Source of the DNA: Arenicola marina
Lineage: Eukaryota; Annelida; Polychaeta; Arenicolidae
Assembly (NCBI GenBank): GCA_964019135.1
Contig: OZ025256.1
Span: forward strand, 35,994,035 to 36,058,034
Direction of reading: 5' to 3'
DNA length: 64,000 nucleotides
In this document: one piece after another, positions 25,237-38,128 of the stretch
Position numbering within the stretch: the stretch's first letter is position 1
How the letters are laid out: each line of letters begins with the position of its first letter
Translations under genes and position numbers: made by a program
Notes under the pieces: generated by a model
Told to the model about the DNA's origin: nothing
The model's input: only the letters and a program-made list of their open reading frames with translations
Databases searched by the model: none

Positions 25237-25511
25237 TGCTGACGCCAGGGGGCGGTGGGGTGCTGACGCCAGGGGGCGGTGGGATGCTGACGCCAGGGGG
25301 CGGTGGGGTGCTGACGCCAGGGGGCGGTGGGGTGTGTGCTGACGCCAGGGGGCGGTGGGAGGCTGACGCCAGGGGGTGGTGGGGTGCTGACGCCAGTGGG
25401 CGGTGGGGTACTGACGCCATGGGGGCGGTGGGGTGTGTGCTGACGCCAAGGGGCGGTGGGGTGCTGACGCCAGGGGGCGGTGGGGTGCTGACGCCAGGGA
25501 GTGGTGGGGAG
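25237..25511 (+). repeat. 24-bp minisatellite, 11 copies, CTCF-like core
   Basis: The unit is TGCTGACGCCAGGGGGCG followed by GTGGGG. Six of the eleven units keep CCAGGGGGCG intact, which equals the ten-base centre of the animal CTCF consensus. The flanking consensus positions match less well. Two units are preceded by an extra TGTG. The core is also a small inverted repeat, CGCC-AGGG-GGCG. The last unit is degenerate (GGGAGTGG). Whether CTCF binds is inference. Confidence 0.9.
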
Positions 25512-26031
25512 CTGGCGGCTCTCGGCAGGGAAGCCAGTCACCAGTCACCAGTTTGTATTGTCGGCGCGCGTTTTAATTTCATGTTCGGTGGCGGCGACGT
25601 GATAATTTTTCGGAGCTGCTACACGTGACGTCACTGGAATCTGCATACAAAGTGTGGGAACGCGTTTTTTAATCTCCACGACGACTCCATGGTTTGCAAA
25701 TCTTGTAAATCCATATCGTATAGGTGACCTGGTTCGCAATCCGACAGAACACAGCAATACCAGGAGCTTTTAGTATGCTGCTAATGATCTCAGTTCACCG
25801 AGGAGGAAGCCAGTAACACGCGAGGCGCTTCACGGGAATAATCCCAATCATATTGTTTTGTAAAAATGGAAAGATTTAACAGAAATTAAAAAAATCTTTA
25901 AAATTAATCAGAAATTGTTTGATGGCTCTGCGGATAATTATGACATGCTGAACATATAATAAAGCTTCCGGCGATGGGCTTAGTGTTCCGGGTTCAGCGG
26001 CACTGGCTTACCCCGTCTCTGCTCCATAGAC
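25512..26031. other. Unique spacer
   Basis: About 520 bp of unique sequence between arrays. A TGACGTCA (CRE-type) palindrome lies near 25,627. No exon or RNA gene is recognised. Confidence 0.55.
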
Positions 26032-27045
26032 TCCGTATGACATGACAGTGGTATCATGGCTCCATAGACTCCGTATGACATGACAGTGGTATCATGGCTC
26101 CATAGACTCCGTATGACATGACAGTGGTATCATGGCTCCATAGACTCCGTATGACATGACAGTGGTATCATGGCTCCATAGACTCCGTATGACATGACAG
26201 TGGTATCATGGCTCCATAGACTCCGTATGACATGACAGTGGTATCATGGCTCCATAGACTCCGTATGACATGACAGTGGTATCATGGCTCCATAGACTCC
26301 GTATGACATGACAGTGGTATCATGGCTCCATAGACTCCGTATGACATGACAGTGGTATCATGGCTCCATAGACTCCGTATGACATGACAGTGGTATCATG
26401 GCTCCATAGACTCCGTATGACATGACAGTGGTATCATGGCTCCATAGACTCCGTATGACATGACAGTGGTATCATGGCTCCATAGACTCCGTATGACATG
26501 ACAGTGGTATCATGGCTCCATAGACTCCGTATGACATGACAGTGGTATCATGGCTCCATAGACTCCGTATGACATGACAGTGGTATCATGGCTCCATAGA
26601 CTCCGTATGACATGACAGTGGTATCACGGCTCCATAGACTCCGTATGACATGACAGTGGTATCATGGCTCCATAGACTCCGTATGACATGACAGTGGTAT
26701 CATGGCTCCATAGACTCCGTATGACATGACAGTGGTATCATGGCTCCATAGACTCCGTATGACATGACAGTGGTATCATGGCTCCATAGACTCCGTATGA
26801 CATGACAGTGGTATCATGGCTCCATAGACTCCGTATGACATGACAGTGGTATCATGGCTCCATAGACTCCGTATGACATGACAGTGGTATCATGGCTCCA
26901 TAGACTCCGTATGACATGACAGTGGTATCATGGCTCCATAGACTCCGTATGACATGACAGTGGTATCATGGCTCCATAGACTCCGTATGACATGACAGTG
27001 GTATCATGGCTCCATAGACTCCGTATGACATGACAGTGGTATCAC
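26032..27045. repeat. 38-bp minisatellite, about 27 near-identical copies
   Basis: The unit contains CTCCATAGACTCCGTATGAC then ATGACAGTGGTATCATGG. By eye only one internal unit differs (CACGG for CATGG near 26,625), making this the most homogeneous array in the window. The unit joint forms ATGG-CT-CCAT. Near identity implies very recent expansion or efficient homogenisation, and it also makes the assembled copy number uncertain. Confidence 0.98.
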
Positions 27046-29108
27046 GAATCGTCCAAGACTTTGTTCAGCGGCTGATTCTATTCATATCGTTAAAGTGCAG
27101 CAGATTATTGTGTGCCCCGGCCCCCCAATAATTCTCATGCTGCTTTCCAAACTAACACGTGATAATGTTTTACTTGTTATGGTGGTAAAGTCTCACGATA
27201 ACGTTCAGAAATCTTTACATAGGCGCGTCATATATAGCACAAAAAATTATCTGGTGAATGCGGCGCCCTTGCTGAGCAACGGAGAGCGTGGTGTTACGCT
27301 ATGGGCGAAAACACACAACACGAAGTCAAAAGAGAAGCGTTAAATCCCACGCTGCCCAAGAGCTGGTCGAGGGGGGGGGGCTACCTCACTCTACTACAGA
27401 TCTGATGGTGGTGGGCCGAATGATACGGAGAGTGATAATCTAGATCTGGAAATCGTCGATACACATGCGCCGAGGGCTGACTAACTGACTGACGTGCCGC
27501 TAACGGCGTTTCTTATGTCGTTATCGATAATTTTCAATTTGCCATGGTCTTGTCAGCGGTATCGAAAGAAAATGTAAAACGCATTTTCATTGGAAATATG
27601 CGAAAATGTGTAATTACCTTCTGCGTAATAGACCAGTTTAAGCTCAATGAACATGTTTTAGTGTAAATAATATTATTTTACTATTGGCATACGGTACAGA
27701 ATACTATGTTGTTGGCTCTGGTGAAAATGGAACTTTAATCAGTGCACTTTGCTATCAACTGGGTCTTGTTTAAGCACAACTAGTATAACAACAATTCGAT
27801 CACAGACATTTGCAGCGTTTGAATTTCGATTTATAATAATAATACAAATATGCATGCAACATTTTCGTGCCTGGCTGATTGTTTCATGTTGCTAAGGCAG
27901 AAACTTTATGTGTATTGTCTGTTGAGCATGATAGTAGATGAATATTGTCTTGTTGTTGTAACATATGACACTGTTGCAATAAACAATTATGTGTATAAAT
28001 AACGGTCCAGTAATTGATTTTTTAATCTCATACTATGTGAGGATGAAATACACGCACTTGGCCTGAACCACGCGGTTACAGTATATGAATACCATGACAT
28101 GTCAACATGGCGACCTACGATGTGGCTGTTATGAACAGAGAACAACATACACTCCATGGCAAGGTATGTAATGGGGCTATTACCATACCATCTACACCAC
28201 TACAAATTGGACCTCAATTTATACTGAACAACGTGGACTTGGGTCCTTGGTGATGATGATCAATCTTGGTTGAGTCTTACAAACGTCCATTTTACTTTTC
28301 TTTCCACTGAGCTATTCATTACTGTGCTTAGCAACGATTTATGACAATGTTTACATCACAAGCTTGGCAACCAAATACTTGGATCAAAGTATAACCGCCA
28401 TATGCATGTCCCACATCCTTCTGCCACAATAAGAGCCCCTTCCACATGGGCTGCCATTGCCAGCACATTACCTTGGTATATGCGCAATTAGGATCTGGAT
28501 AAATCAGTTTTATTTAAAGGGGACTCAGATGAGAGGTTGTTTGAGTGAGATGGCGAGGCGTCGCGCGGTGCGCCACTGACGCACGTCGTCACGCCTCACC
28601 TTCCATTTATTTATTTTGATTTTGCGAACTTGCAACATGACCAAAAAACACGAGAGATGGGAAAGTGGCACTGATATTACCAAACGTTATATTCTGATTT
28701 ACGGAAAGGTTGTTACCTTGTTATTTTTACAGACGACGAAATGTCGAACAAACGCTTTCACTGAGTGTATCCTCGGCCCAAGAGCCGTAAACTGCAGAGC
28801 GGTATGGCTTCAATGTTAGCCGCCATGCATGGCGAACAGTTCCAAATGTCAAGCTATTATTCGAAGTCACTAGAAAATAATCCGTAGCATTTGGCAGGTG
28901 TCCCTGATGCTGGGCTAAGTGTTATTTATTTCTTGCGTGTTATGCTAAGCATAAAATTGCGCGAAGAATTTTCCTCACAAATTGCCTGTCTTTTAGAAAG
29001 GTGATTAACTAGATGCTCTTCGACGCATGAAGTGATGTTCCTGGCTACATTCAGATGTCTCATGGGCATCTGTAAAAATATATCTTGACATTTGCAAGAC
29101 CTAAACTC
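27046..29108. other. Unique island, about 2 kb
   Basis: Non-repetitive AT-rich sequence with only short open frames (up to about 82 codons) and no recognisable domain. A GC-rich imperfect inverted repeat lies around 28,550-28,602 (GGCGAGGCGTCG against CGTCACGCCTCACC). It has no clear tRNA, rRNA or transposon signal. Confidence 0.55.
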
Positions 29109-32100
29109 AGAACCAACGTGGCTGTAAATGGTGAGACCTACGCCCAGAGCCACTGGCTGTGAATGGTGTGACCTACGCCCAGAGCCACCGTGGCTGTAAA
29201 TGGTGAGACCTACGTCCAGAGCCACTGGCTGTAAATGGTGAGACCTACGCCCAGAGCCACTGGCTGTAAATGGTGAGACTTACGCCCAGAGCCACTGGCT
29301 GTAAATGGTGAGACCTACGCCCAGAGCCACCGTGGCTGTAAATGGTGAGACCTACGCCCAGAGCCACTGGCTGTAAATGGTGAGACCTACGCCCAGAGCC
29401 ACTGGCTGTAAATGGTGAGACCTACGCCCAGAGCCACTGGCTGTAAATGGTGAGACCTACGCCCAGAGCCACTGGCTGTAAATGGTGAGACCTACGCCCA
29501 GAGCCACCGTGGCTGTAAATGGTGAGACCTACGCCCAGAGCCACTGGCTGTAAATGGTGAGACCTACGCCCAGAGCCACTGGCTGTAAATGGTGAGACCT
29601 ACGCCCAGAGCCACTGGCTGTAAATGGTGAGACCTACGCCCAGAGCCACTGGCTGTAAATGGTGAGACCTACGCCCAGAGCCACTGGCTGTAAATGGTGA
29701 GACCTACGCTCAGAGCCACCGTGGCTGTAAATGGTGAGACCTACGCCCAGAGCCACTGGCTGTAAATGGTGAGACCTACGCCCAGAGCCACAGTGGCTGT
29801 AAATGGTGAGACCTACGCCCAGAGCCACAGTGGCTGTAAATGGTGAGACCTACGCCCAGAGCCACCGTGGCTGTAAATGGTGAGACCTACGCCCAGAGCC
29901 ACCGTGGCTGTAAATGGTGAGACCTACGCCCAGAGCCACCGTGGCCGTAAATGGTGAGACCTACGCCCAGAGCCACTGGCTGTAAATGGTGAGACCTACG
30001 CCCAGAGCCACTGGCTGTAAATGGTGAGACCTACGCCCAGAGCCACTGGCTGTAAATGGTGAGACCTACGCCCAGAGCCACCGTGGCTGTAAATGGTGAG
30101 ACCTACGCCCAGAGCCACCGTGGCTGTCAATGGTGAGACCTACGCCCAGAGCCACCGTGGCTGTAAATGGTGAGACCTACGCCCAGAGCCACTGGCTGTA
30201 AATGGTGAGACCTACGCCCAGAGCCACTGGCTGTAAATGGTGAGACCTACGCCCAGAGCCACTGGCTGTAAATGGTGAGACCTACGCCCAGAGCCACTGG
30301 CTGTAAATGGTGAGACCTACGCCCAGAGCCACCGTGGCTGTAAATGGTGAGACCTACGCCCAGAGCCACTGGCTGTAAATGGTGAGACCTACGCCCAGAG
30401 CCACCGTGGCTGTAAATGGTGAGACCTACGCCCAGAGCCACAGTGGCTGTAAATGGTGAGATCTACGTCCAGAGCCACTGGCTGTAAATGGTGAGACCTA
30501 CGCCCAGAGCCACTGGCTGTAAATGGTGAGACCTACGCCCAGAGCCACTGGCTGTAAATGGTGAGACCTACGCCCAGAGCCACAGTGGCTGTAAATGGTG
30601 AGACCTACGTCCAGAGCCACTGGCTGTAAATGGTGAGACCTACGCCCAGAGCCACTGGCTGTAAATGGTGAGACCTACGCCCAGAGCCACCGTGGCTGTA
30701 AATGGTGAGACCTACGCCCAGAGCCACCGTGGCTGTAAATGGTGAGACCTACGCCCAGAGCCACTGGCTGTGAATGGTGAGACCTACGCCCAGAGCCACA
30801 GTGGCTGTAAATGGTGAGACCTACGTCCAGAGCCACTGGCTGTAAATGGTGAGACCTACGCCCAGAGCCACAGTGGCTGTAAATGGTGAGACCTACGCCC
30901 AGAGCCACAGTGGCTGTAAATGGTGAGACCTACGCCCAGAGCCACTGGCTGTGAATGGTGAGACCTACGCCCAGAGCCACTGGCTGTAAATGGTGAGACC
31001 TACGCCCAGAGCCACCGTGGCTGTAAATGGTGAGACCTACGCCCAGAGCCACTGGCTGTAAATGGTGAGACCTACGCCCAGAGCCACTGGCTGTAAATGG
31101 TGAGACCTACGCCCAGAGCCACTGGCTGTAAACGGTGAGACCTACGCCCAGAGCCACCGTGGCTGTAAATGGTGAGACCTACGCCCAGAGCCACTGGCTG
31201 TGAATGGTGAGACCTACGCCCAGAGCCACTGGCTGTAAATGGTGAGACCTACGCCCAGAGCCACTGGCTGTAAATGGTGAGACCTACGCCCAGAGCCACT
31301 GGCTGTAAATGGTGAGACCTACGCCCAGAGCCACTGGCTGTAAATGGTGAGACCTACGCCCAGAGCCACTGGCTGTAAATGGTGAGACCTACGCCCAGAG
31401 CCACCGTGGCTGCAAATGGTGAGACCTACGCCCAGAGCCACCGTGGCTGTAAATGGTGAGACCTACGCCCAGAGCCACTGGCTGTAAATGGTGAGACCTA
31501 CGCCCAGAGCCACGGGCTGTAAATGGTGAGACCTACGCCCAGAGCCACCGTGGCTGTAAATGGTGAGACCTACGCCCAGAGCCACTGGCTGTAAATGGTG
31601 AGACCTACGCCCAGAGCCACTGGCTGTAAATGGTGAGACCTACGCCTAGAGCCACTGGCTGTGAATGGTGAGACCTACGCCCAGAGCCACTGGCTGTAAA
31701 TGGTGAGACCTACGCCCAGAGCCACAGTGGCTGTAAATGGTGAGACTTACGCCCAGAGCCACAGTGGCTGTAAATGGTGAGACCTACGCCCAGAGCCACT
31801 GGCTGTGAATGGTGAGACCTACGCCCAGAGCCACTGGCTGTAAATGGTGAGACCTACGCCCAGAGCCACTGGCTGTAAATGGTGAGACCTACGCCCAGAG
31901 CCACTGGCTGTAAATGGTGAGACCTACGCCCAGAGCCACTGGCTGTAAATGGTGAGACCTACGCCCAGAGCCACTGGCTGTAAATGGTGAGACCTACGCC
32001 CAGAGCCACAGTGGCTGTAAATGGTGAGACCTACGCCCAGAGCCACTGGCTGTGAATGGTGAGACCTACGCCCAGAGCCACTGGCTGTAAATGGTGAGAC

Positions 32101-35100
32101 CTACGCCCAGAGCCACTGGCTGTAAATGGTGAGACCTACGCCCAGAGCCACTGGCTGTAAATGGTGAGACCTACGCCCAGAGCCACTGGCTGTAAATGGT
32201 GAGACCTACGCCCAGAGCCACAGTGGCTGTAAATGGTGAGACCTACGTCCAGAGCCACTGGCTGTAAATGGTGAGACCTACGCCCAGAGCCACTGGCTGT
32301 AAATGGTGAGACCTACGCCCAGAGCCACCGTGGCTGTAAATGGTGAGACCTACGCCCAGAGCCACCGTGGCTGTAAATGGTGAGACCTACGCCTAGAGCC
32401 ACTGGCTGTGAATGGTGAGACCTACGGCCAGAGCCACAGTGGCTGTAAATGGTGAGACTTACGTCCAGAGCCACTGGCTGTAAATGGTGAGACCTACGCC
32501 CAGAGCCACAGTGGCTGTAAATGGTGAGACCTACGCCCAGAGCCACTGGCTGTAAATGGTGAGACCTACGCCCAGAGCCACTGGCTGTAAATGGTGAGAC
32601 CTACGCCCAGAGCCACTGGCTGTAAATGGTGAGACCTACGCCCAGAGCCACTGGCTGTAAATGGTGAGACCTACGCCCAGAGCCACTGGCTGTAAACGGT
32701 GAGACCTACGCCCAGAGCCACAGTGGCTGTAAATAGTGAGACCTACGCCCAGAGCCACTGGCTGTGAATGGTGAGACCTACGCCCAGAGCCACTGGCTGT
32801 AAATGGTGAGACCTACGCCCAGAGCCACTGGCTGTAAATGGTGAGACCTACGCCCAGAGCCACTGGCTGTAAATGGTGAGACCTACGCCCAGAGCCACTG
32901 GCTGTAAATGGTGAGACCTACGCCCAGAGCCACTGGCTGTAAATGGTGAGACCTACGCCCAGAGCCACCGTGGCTGTAAATGGTGAGACCTACGCCCAGA
33001 GCCACTGGCTGTAAATGGTGAGACCTACGCCCAGAGCCACTGGCTGTAAATGGTGAGACCTACGCCCAGAGCCACTGGCTGTAAATGGTGAGACCTACGC
33101 CCAGAGCCACCGCGGCTGTAAATGGTGAGACCTACGCCCAGAGCCACTGGCTGTAAATGGTGAGACCTACGCCCAGAGCCACTGGCTGTAAATGGTGAGA
33201 CCTACGCCTAGAGCCACTGGCTGTGAATGGTGAGACCTACGCCCAGAGCCACTGGCTGTAAATGGTGAGACCTACGCCCAGAGCCACAGTGGCTGTAAAT
33301 GGTGAGACCTACGCCCAGAGCCACAGTGGCTGTAAATGGTGAGACCTACGCCCAGAGCCACTGGCTGTGAATGGTGAGACCTACGCCCAGAGCCACTGGC
33401 TGTAAATGGTGAGACCTACGCCCAGAGCCACTGGCTGTAAATGGTGAGACCTACGCCCAGAGCCACTGGCTGTAAATGGTGAGACCTACGCCCAGAGCCA
33501 CCGTGGCTGTAAATGGTGAGACCTACGCCCAGAGCCACTGGCTGTAAATGGTGAGACCTACGCCCAGAGCCACTGGCTGTAAATGGTGAGACCTACGCCC
33601 AGAGCCACTGGCTGTAAATGGTGAGACCTACGCCCAGAGCCACTGGCTGTAAATGGTGAGACCTACGCCCAGAGCCACCGTGGCTGTAAATGGTGAGACC
33701 TACGCCCAGAGCCACTGGCTGTAAATGGTGAGACCTACGCCCAGAGCCACTGGCTGTAAATGGTGAGACCTACGCCCAGAGCCACTGGCTGTAAATGGTG
33801 AGACCTACGCCCAGAGCCACCGTGGCTGTAAATGGTGAGACCTACGCCCAGAGCCACTGGCTGTAAATGGTGAGACCTACGCCCAGAGCCACTGGCTGTA
33901 AATGGTGAGACCTACGCCTAGAGCCACTGGCTGTGAATGGTGAGACCTACGCCCAGAGCCACTGGCTGTAAATGGTGAGACCTACGCCCAGAGCCACAGT
34001 GGCTGTAAATGGTGAGACCTACGCCCAGAGCCACAGTGGCTGTAAATGGTGAGACCTACGCCCAGAGCCACTGGCTGTGAATGGTGAGACCTACGCCCAG
34101 AGCCACTGGCTGTAAATGGTGAGACCTACGCCCAGAGCCACTGGCTGTAAATGGTGAGACCTACGCCCAGAGCCACTGGCTGTAAATGGTGAGACCTACG
34201 CCCAGAGCCACTGGCTGTAAATGGTGAGACCTACGCCCAGAGCCACTGGCTGTAAATGGTGAGACCTACGCCCAGAGCCACTGGCTGTAAATGGTGAGAC
34301 CTACGCCCAGAGCCACCGTGGCTGTAAATGGTGAGACCTACGCCCAGAGCCACTGGCTGTAAATGGTGAGACCTACGCCCAGAGCCACTGGCTGTAAATG
34401 GTGAGACCTACGCCCAGAGCCACTGGCTGTAAATGGTGAGACCTACGCCCAGAGCCACCGTGGCTGTAAATGGTGAAACCTACGCCCAGAGCCACTGGAT
34501 GTAAATGGTGAGACCTACGCCCAGAGCCACTGGCTGTAAATGGTGAGACCTACGCCTAGAGCCACTGGCTGTAAATGGTGAGAACTACGCCCAGAGCCAC
34601 TGGCTGTAAATGGTGAGACCTACGCCCAGAGCCACAGTGGCTGTAAATGGTGAGACCTACGCCCAGAGCCACAGTGGCTGTAAATGGTGAGACCTACGCC
34701 CAGAGCCACTGGCTGTGAATGGTGAGACCTACGCCCAGAGCCACTGGCTGTAAATGGTGAGACCTACGCCCAGAGCCACTGGCTGTAAATGGTGAGACCT
34801 ACGCCCAGAGCCACTGGCTGTAAATGGTGAGACCTACGCCCAGCGCCACTGGCTGTAAATGGTGAGACCTACGCCCAGAGCCACTGGCTGTAAATGGTGA
34901 GACCTACGCCCAGAGCCACAGTGGCTGTAAATGGTGAGACCTACGCCCAGAGCCACTGGCTGTGAATGGTGAGACCTACGCCCAGAGCCACTGGCTGTAA
35001 ATGGTGAGACCTACGCCCAGAGCCACTGGCTGTAAATGGTGAGACCTACGCCCAGAGCCACTGGCTGTAAATGGTGAGACCTACGCCCAGAGCCACTGGC

Positions 35101-38100
35101 TGTAAATGGTGAGACCTACGCCCAGAGCCACTGGCTGTAAATGGTGAGACCTACGCCCAGAGCCACCGTGGCTGTAAATGGTGAGACCTACGCCCAGAGC
35201 CACTGGCTGTAAATGGTGAGACCTACGCCCAGCGCCACTGGCTGTAAATGGTGAGACCTACGCCCAGAGCCACTGGCTGTAAATGGTAAGACCTACGCCC
35301 AGAGCCACCGTGGCTGTAAATGGTGAGACCTACGCCCAGAGCCACTGGCTGTAAATGGTGAGACCTACGCCCAGAGCCACTGGCTGTAAATGGTGAGACC
35401 TACGCCTAGAGCTACTTGCTGTAAATGATGAGACCTACGCCCAGAGCCACTGGCTGTAAATGGTGAGACCTACGCCCACAGCTACTGGCTGTAAATGGTG
35501 AGACCTACGCCCAGAACCACAGGCTGTAAATGGTGAGACCTACGCCCAGAGCCACTGGCTGTAAATGGTGAGACCTACGCTCAGAGCCACTGGCTGTAAA
35601 TGGTGAGACCTACGCCCAGAGCCACTGGCTGTAAATGGTGAGACCTACGCCCAGAGCCACTGGCTGTAAATGGTGAGACCTACGCCCAGAGCCACTGGCT
35701 GTAAATGGTGAGACCTACGCCCAGAGCCACTGGCTGTAAATGGTGAGACCTACGCCCAGAGCTACTGGCTGTAAATGGTGAGACCTACGCCCAGAGCCAC
35801 TGGCTGTAAATGGTGAGACCTACGCCCAGAGCCACTGGCTGTAAATGGTGAGACCTACGCCCAGAGCCACAGGCTGTAAATGGTGAGACCTACGCCCAGA
35901 GCAACTGGCTGTGAATGGTGAGACTTACGCCCAGAGCCACTGGCTGTAAGTGGTGAGACCTACGCCCAGAGCCACTGGCTGTAAATGGTGAGACCTACGC
36001 CCAGAGCCACTGGCTGTAAATGGTGAGACCTACGCCCAGAGCCACTAGCTGTAAATGGTGAGACCTACGCCCAGAGCCACTGGCTGTAAATGGTGAGACC
36101 TACGCCCAGAGCCACTGGCTGTAAATGGTGAGACCTACGCCCAGAGCCACCGTGGCTGTAAATGGTGAGACCTACGCCCAGAGCCACTGGCTGTAAATGG
36201 TGAGACCTACGCCCAGAGCCACTGGCTGTAAATGGTGAGACCTACGCCCAGAGCCACTGGCTGTAAATGGTGAGACCTACGCCCAGAGCCACCGTAGCTG
36301 TAAATGGTGAGACCTACGCCCAGAGCCACTGGCTGTAAATGGTGAGACCTACGCCCAGAGCCACTGGCTGTAAATGGTGAAACCTACGCCTAGAGCCACT
36401 GGCTGTAAATGGTGAGACCTACGCCCAGAGCCACTGGCTGTAAATGGTGAGACCTACGCCCAGAGCCACTGGCTGTAAATGGTGAAACCTACGCCTAGAG
36501 CCACTGGCTGTAAATGGTGAGACCTACGCCCAGAGCCACTGGCTGTAAATGGTGAGACCTACGCCCAGAGCCACAGTGGCTGTAAATGGTGAGACCTACG
36601 CCCAGAGCCACAGTGGCTGTAAATGGTGAGACCTACGCCCAAAGCCACTGGCTGTGAATGGTGAGACCTACGCCCAGAGCCACTGGCTGTAAATGGTGAG
36701 ACCTACGCCCAGAGCCACTGGCTGTAAATGGTAAGACCTACGCCCAGAGCCACCGTGGCTGTAAATGGTGAGACCTACGCCCAGAGCCACTGGCTGTAAA
36801 TGGTGAGACCTACGCCCAGAGCCACTGGCTGTAAATGGTGAGACCTACGCCTAGAGCTACTGGCTGTAAATGATGAGACCTACGCCCAGAGCCACTGGCT
36901 GTAAATGGTGAGACCTACGCCCACAGCTACTGGCTGTAAATGGTGAGACCTACGCCCAGAGCCACTGGCTGTAAATGGTGAGACCTACGCCCAGAGCCAC
37001 TGGCTGTAAATGGTGAGACCTAGGCCCAGAGCCACTGGCTGTAAATGGTGAGACCTACGCCCAGAGCCACTGGCTGTAAATGGTGAGACCTACGCCCAGA
37101 GCCACTGGCTGTAAATGGTGAGACCTACGCCCAGAGCCACTGGCTGTAAATGGTGAGACCTACGCCCAGAGCCACTGGCTGTAAATGGTGAGACCTACGC
37201 CCAGAGCCACTGGCTGTAAATGGTGAGACCTACGCCCAGAGCTACTGGCTGTAAATGGTGAGACCTACGCCCAGAGCTACTGGCTGTAAATGGTGAGACC
37301 TACGCCCAGAGCCACCGTGGCTGTAAATGGTGAGACCTACGCCCAGAGCCACTGGCTGTAAATGGTGAGACCTACGCTCAGAGCCACCGTGGCTGTAAAT
37401 GGTGAGACCTACGCCCAGAGCCACTGGCTGTAAATGGTGAGACCTACGCCCAGAGCCACTGGCTGTAAATGGTGAGACCTACGCCCAGAGCCACTGGCTG
37501 TAAATGGTGAGACCTACGCCCAGAGCCACTGGCTGTAAATGGTGAGACCTACGCCCAGAGCCACCGTGGCTGTAAATGGTGAGACCTACGCCCAGAGCCA
37601 CTGGCTGTAAATGGTGAGACCTACGCCCAGAGCCACTGGCTGTAAATGGTGAGACCTACGCCCACAGCTACTGGCTGTAAATGGTGAGACCTACGCCCAG
37701 AGCTACTGGCTGTAAATGGTGAGACCTACGCCCAGAGCCACTAGCTGTAAATGGTGAGACCTACGCCCAGAGCCACTGGCTGTGAATGGTGTGACCTACG
37801 CCCAGAGCCACCGTTGCTGTAAATGGTGAGACCTACGCCCAGAGCCACTGGCTGTAAATGGTGAGACCTACGCCCAGAGCCACTGGCTGTAAATGGTGAG
37901 ACCTACGCCCAGAGCCACTGGCTGTAAATGGTGAGACCTACGCCCACAGCTACTGGCTGTAAATGGTGAGACCTACGCCCACAGCCACTGGCTGTAAATG
38001 GTGAGACCTACGCCCAGAGCCACAGGCTGTAAATGGTGAGACCTACGCCCAGAGCCACTGGCTGTAAATGGTGAGACCTACGCCCACAGCTAGTGGCTGT

Positions 38101-38128
38101 AAATGGTGAGACCTACGCCCAGAGCCAC
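29109..38128. repeat. 35/37-bp minisatellite, about 253 copies
   Basis: The unit is GGCTGTAAATGGTGAGACC then TACGCCCAGAGCCAC plus T, CGT or AGT. The 37-bp forms create a palindrome at the joint, AGCCAC-C/A-GTGGCT. The 35-bp form lacks two bases there and leaves AGCC-ACT-GGCT. Nearly all length change is at this point. From about 35,400 rightward units are more diverged (GCTACTGG, CACAGGCTG, ACTAGCTG). Long blocks recur, for example a run with CCTAGAGCCACTGGCTGTGA near 31,645, 33,208 and 33,918. Open frames here are at most about 77 codons. Confidence 0.98.
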
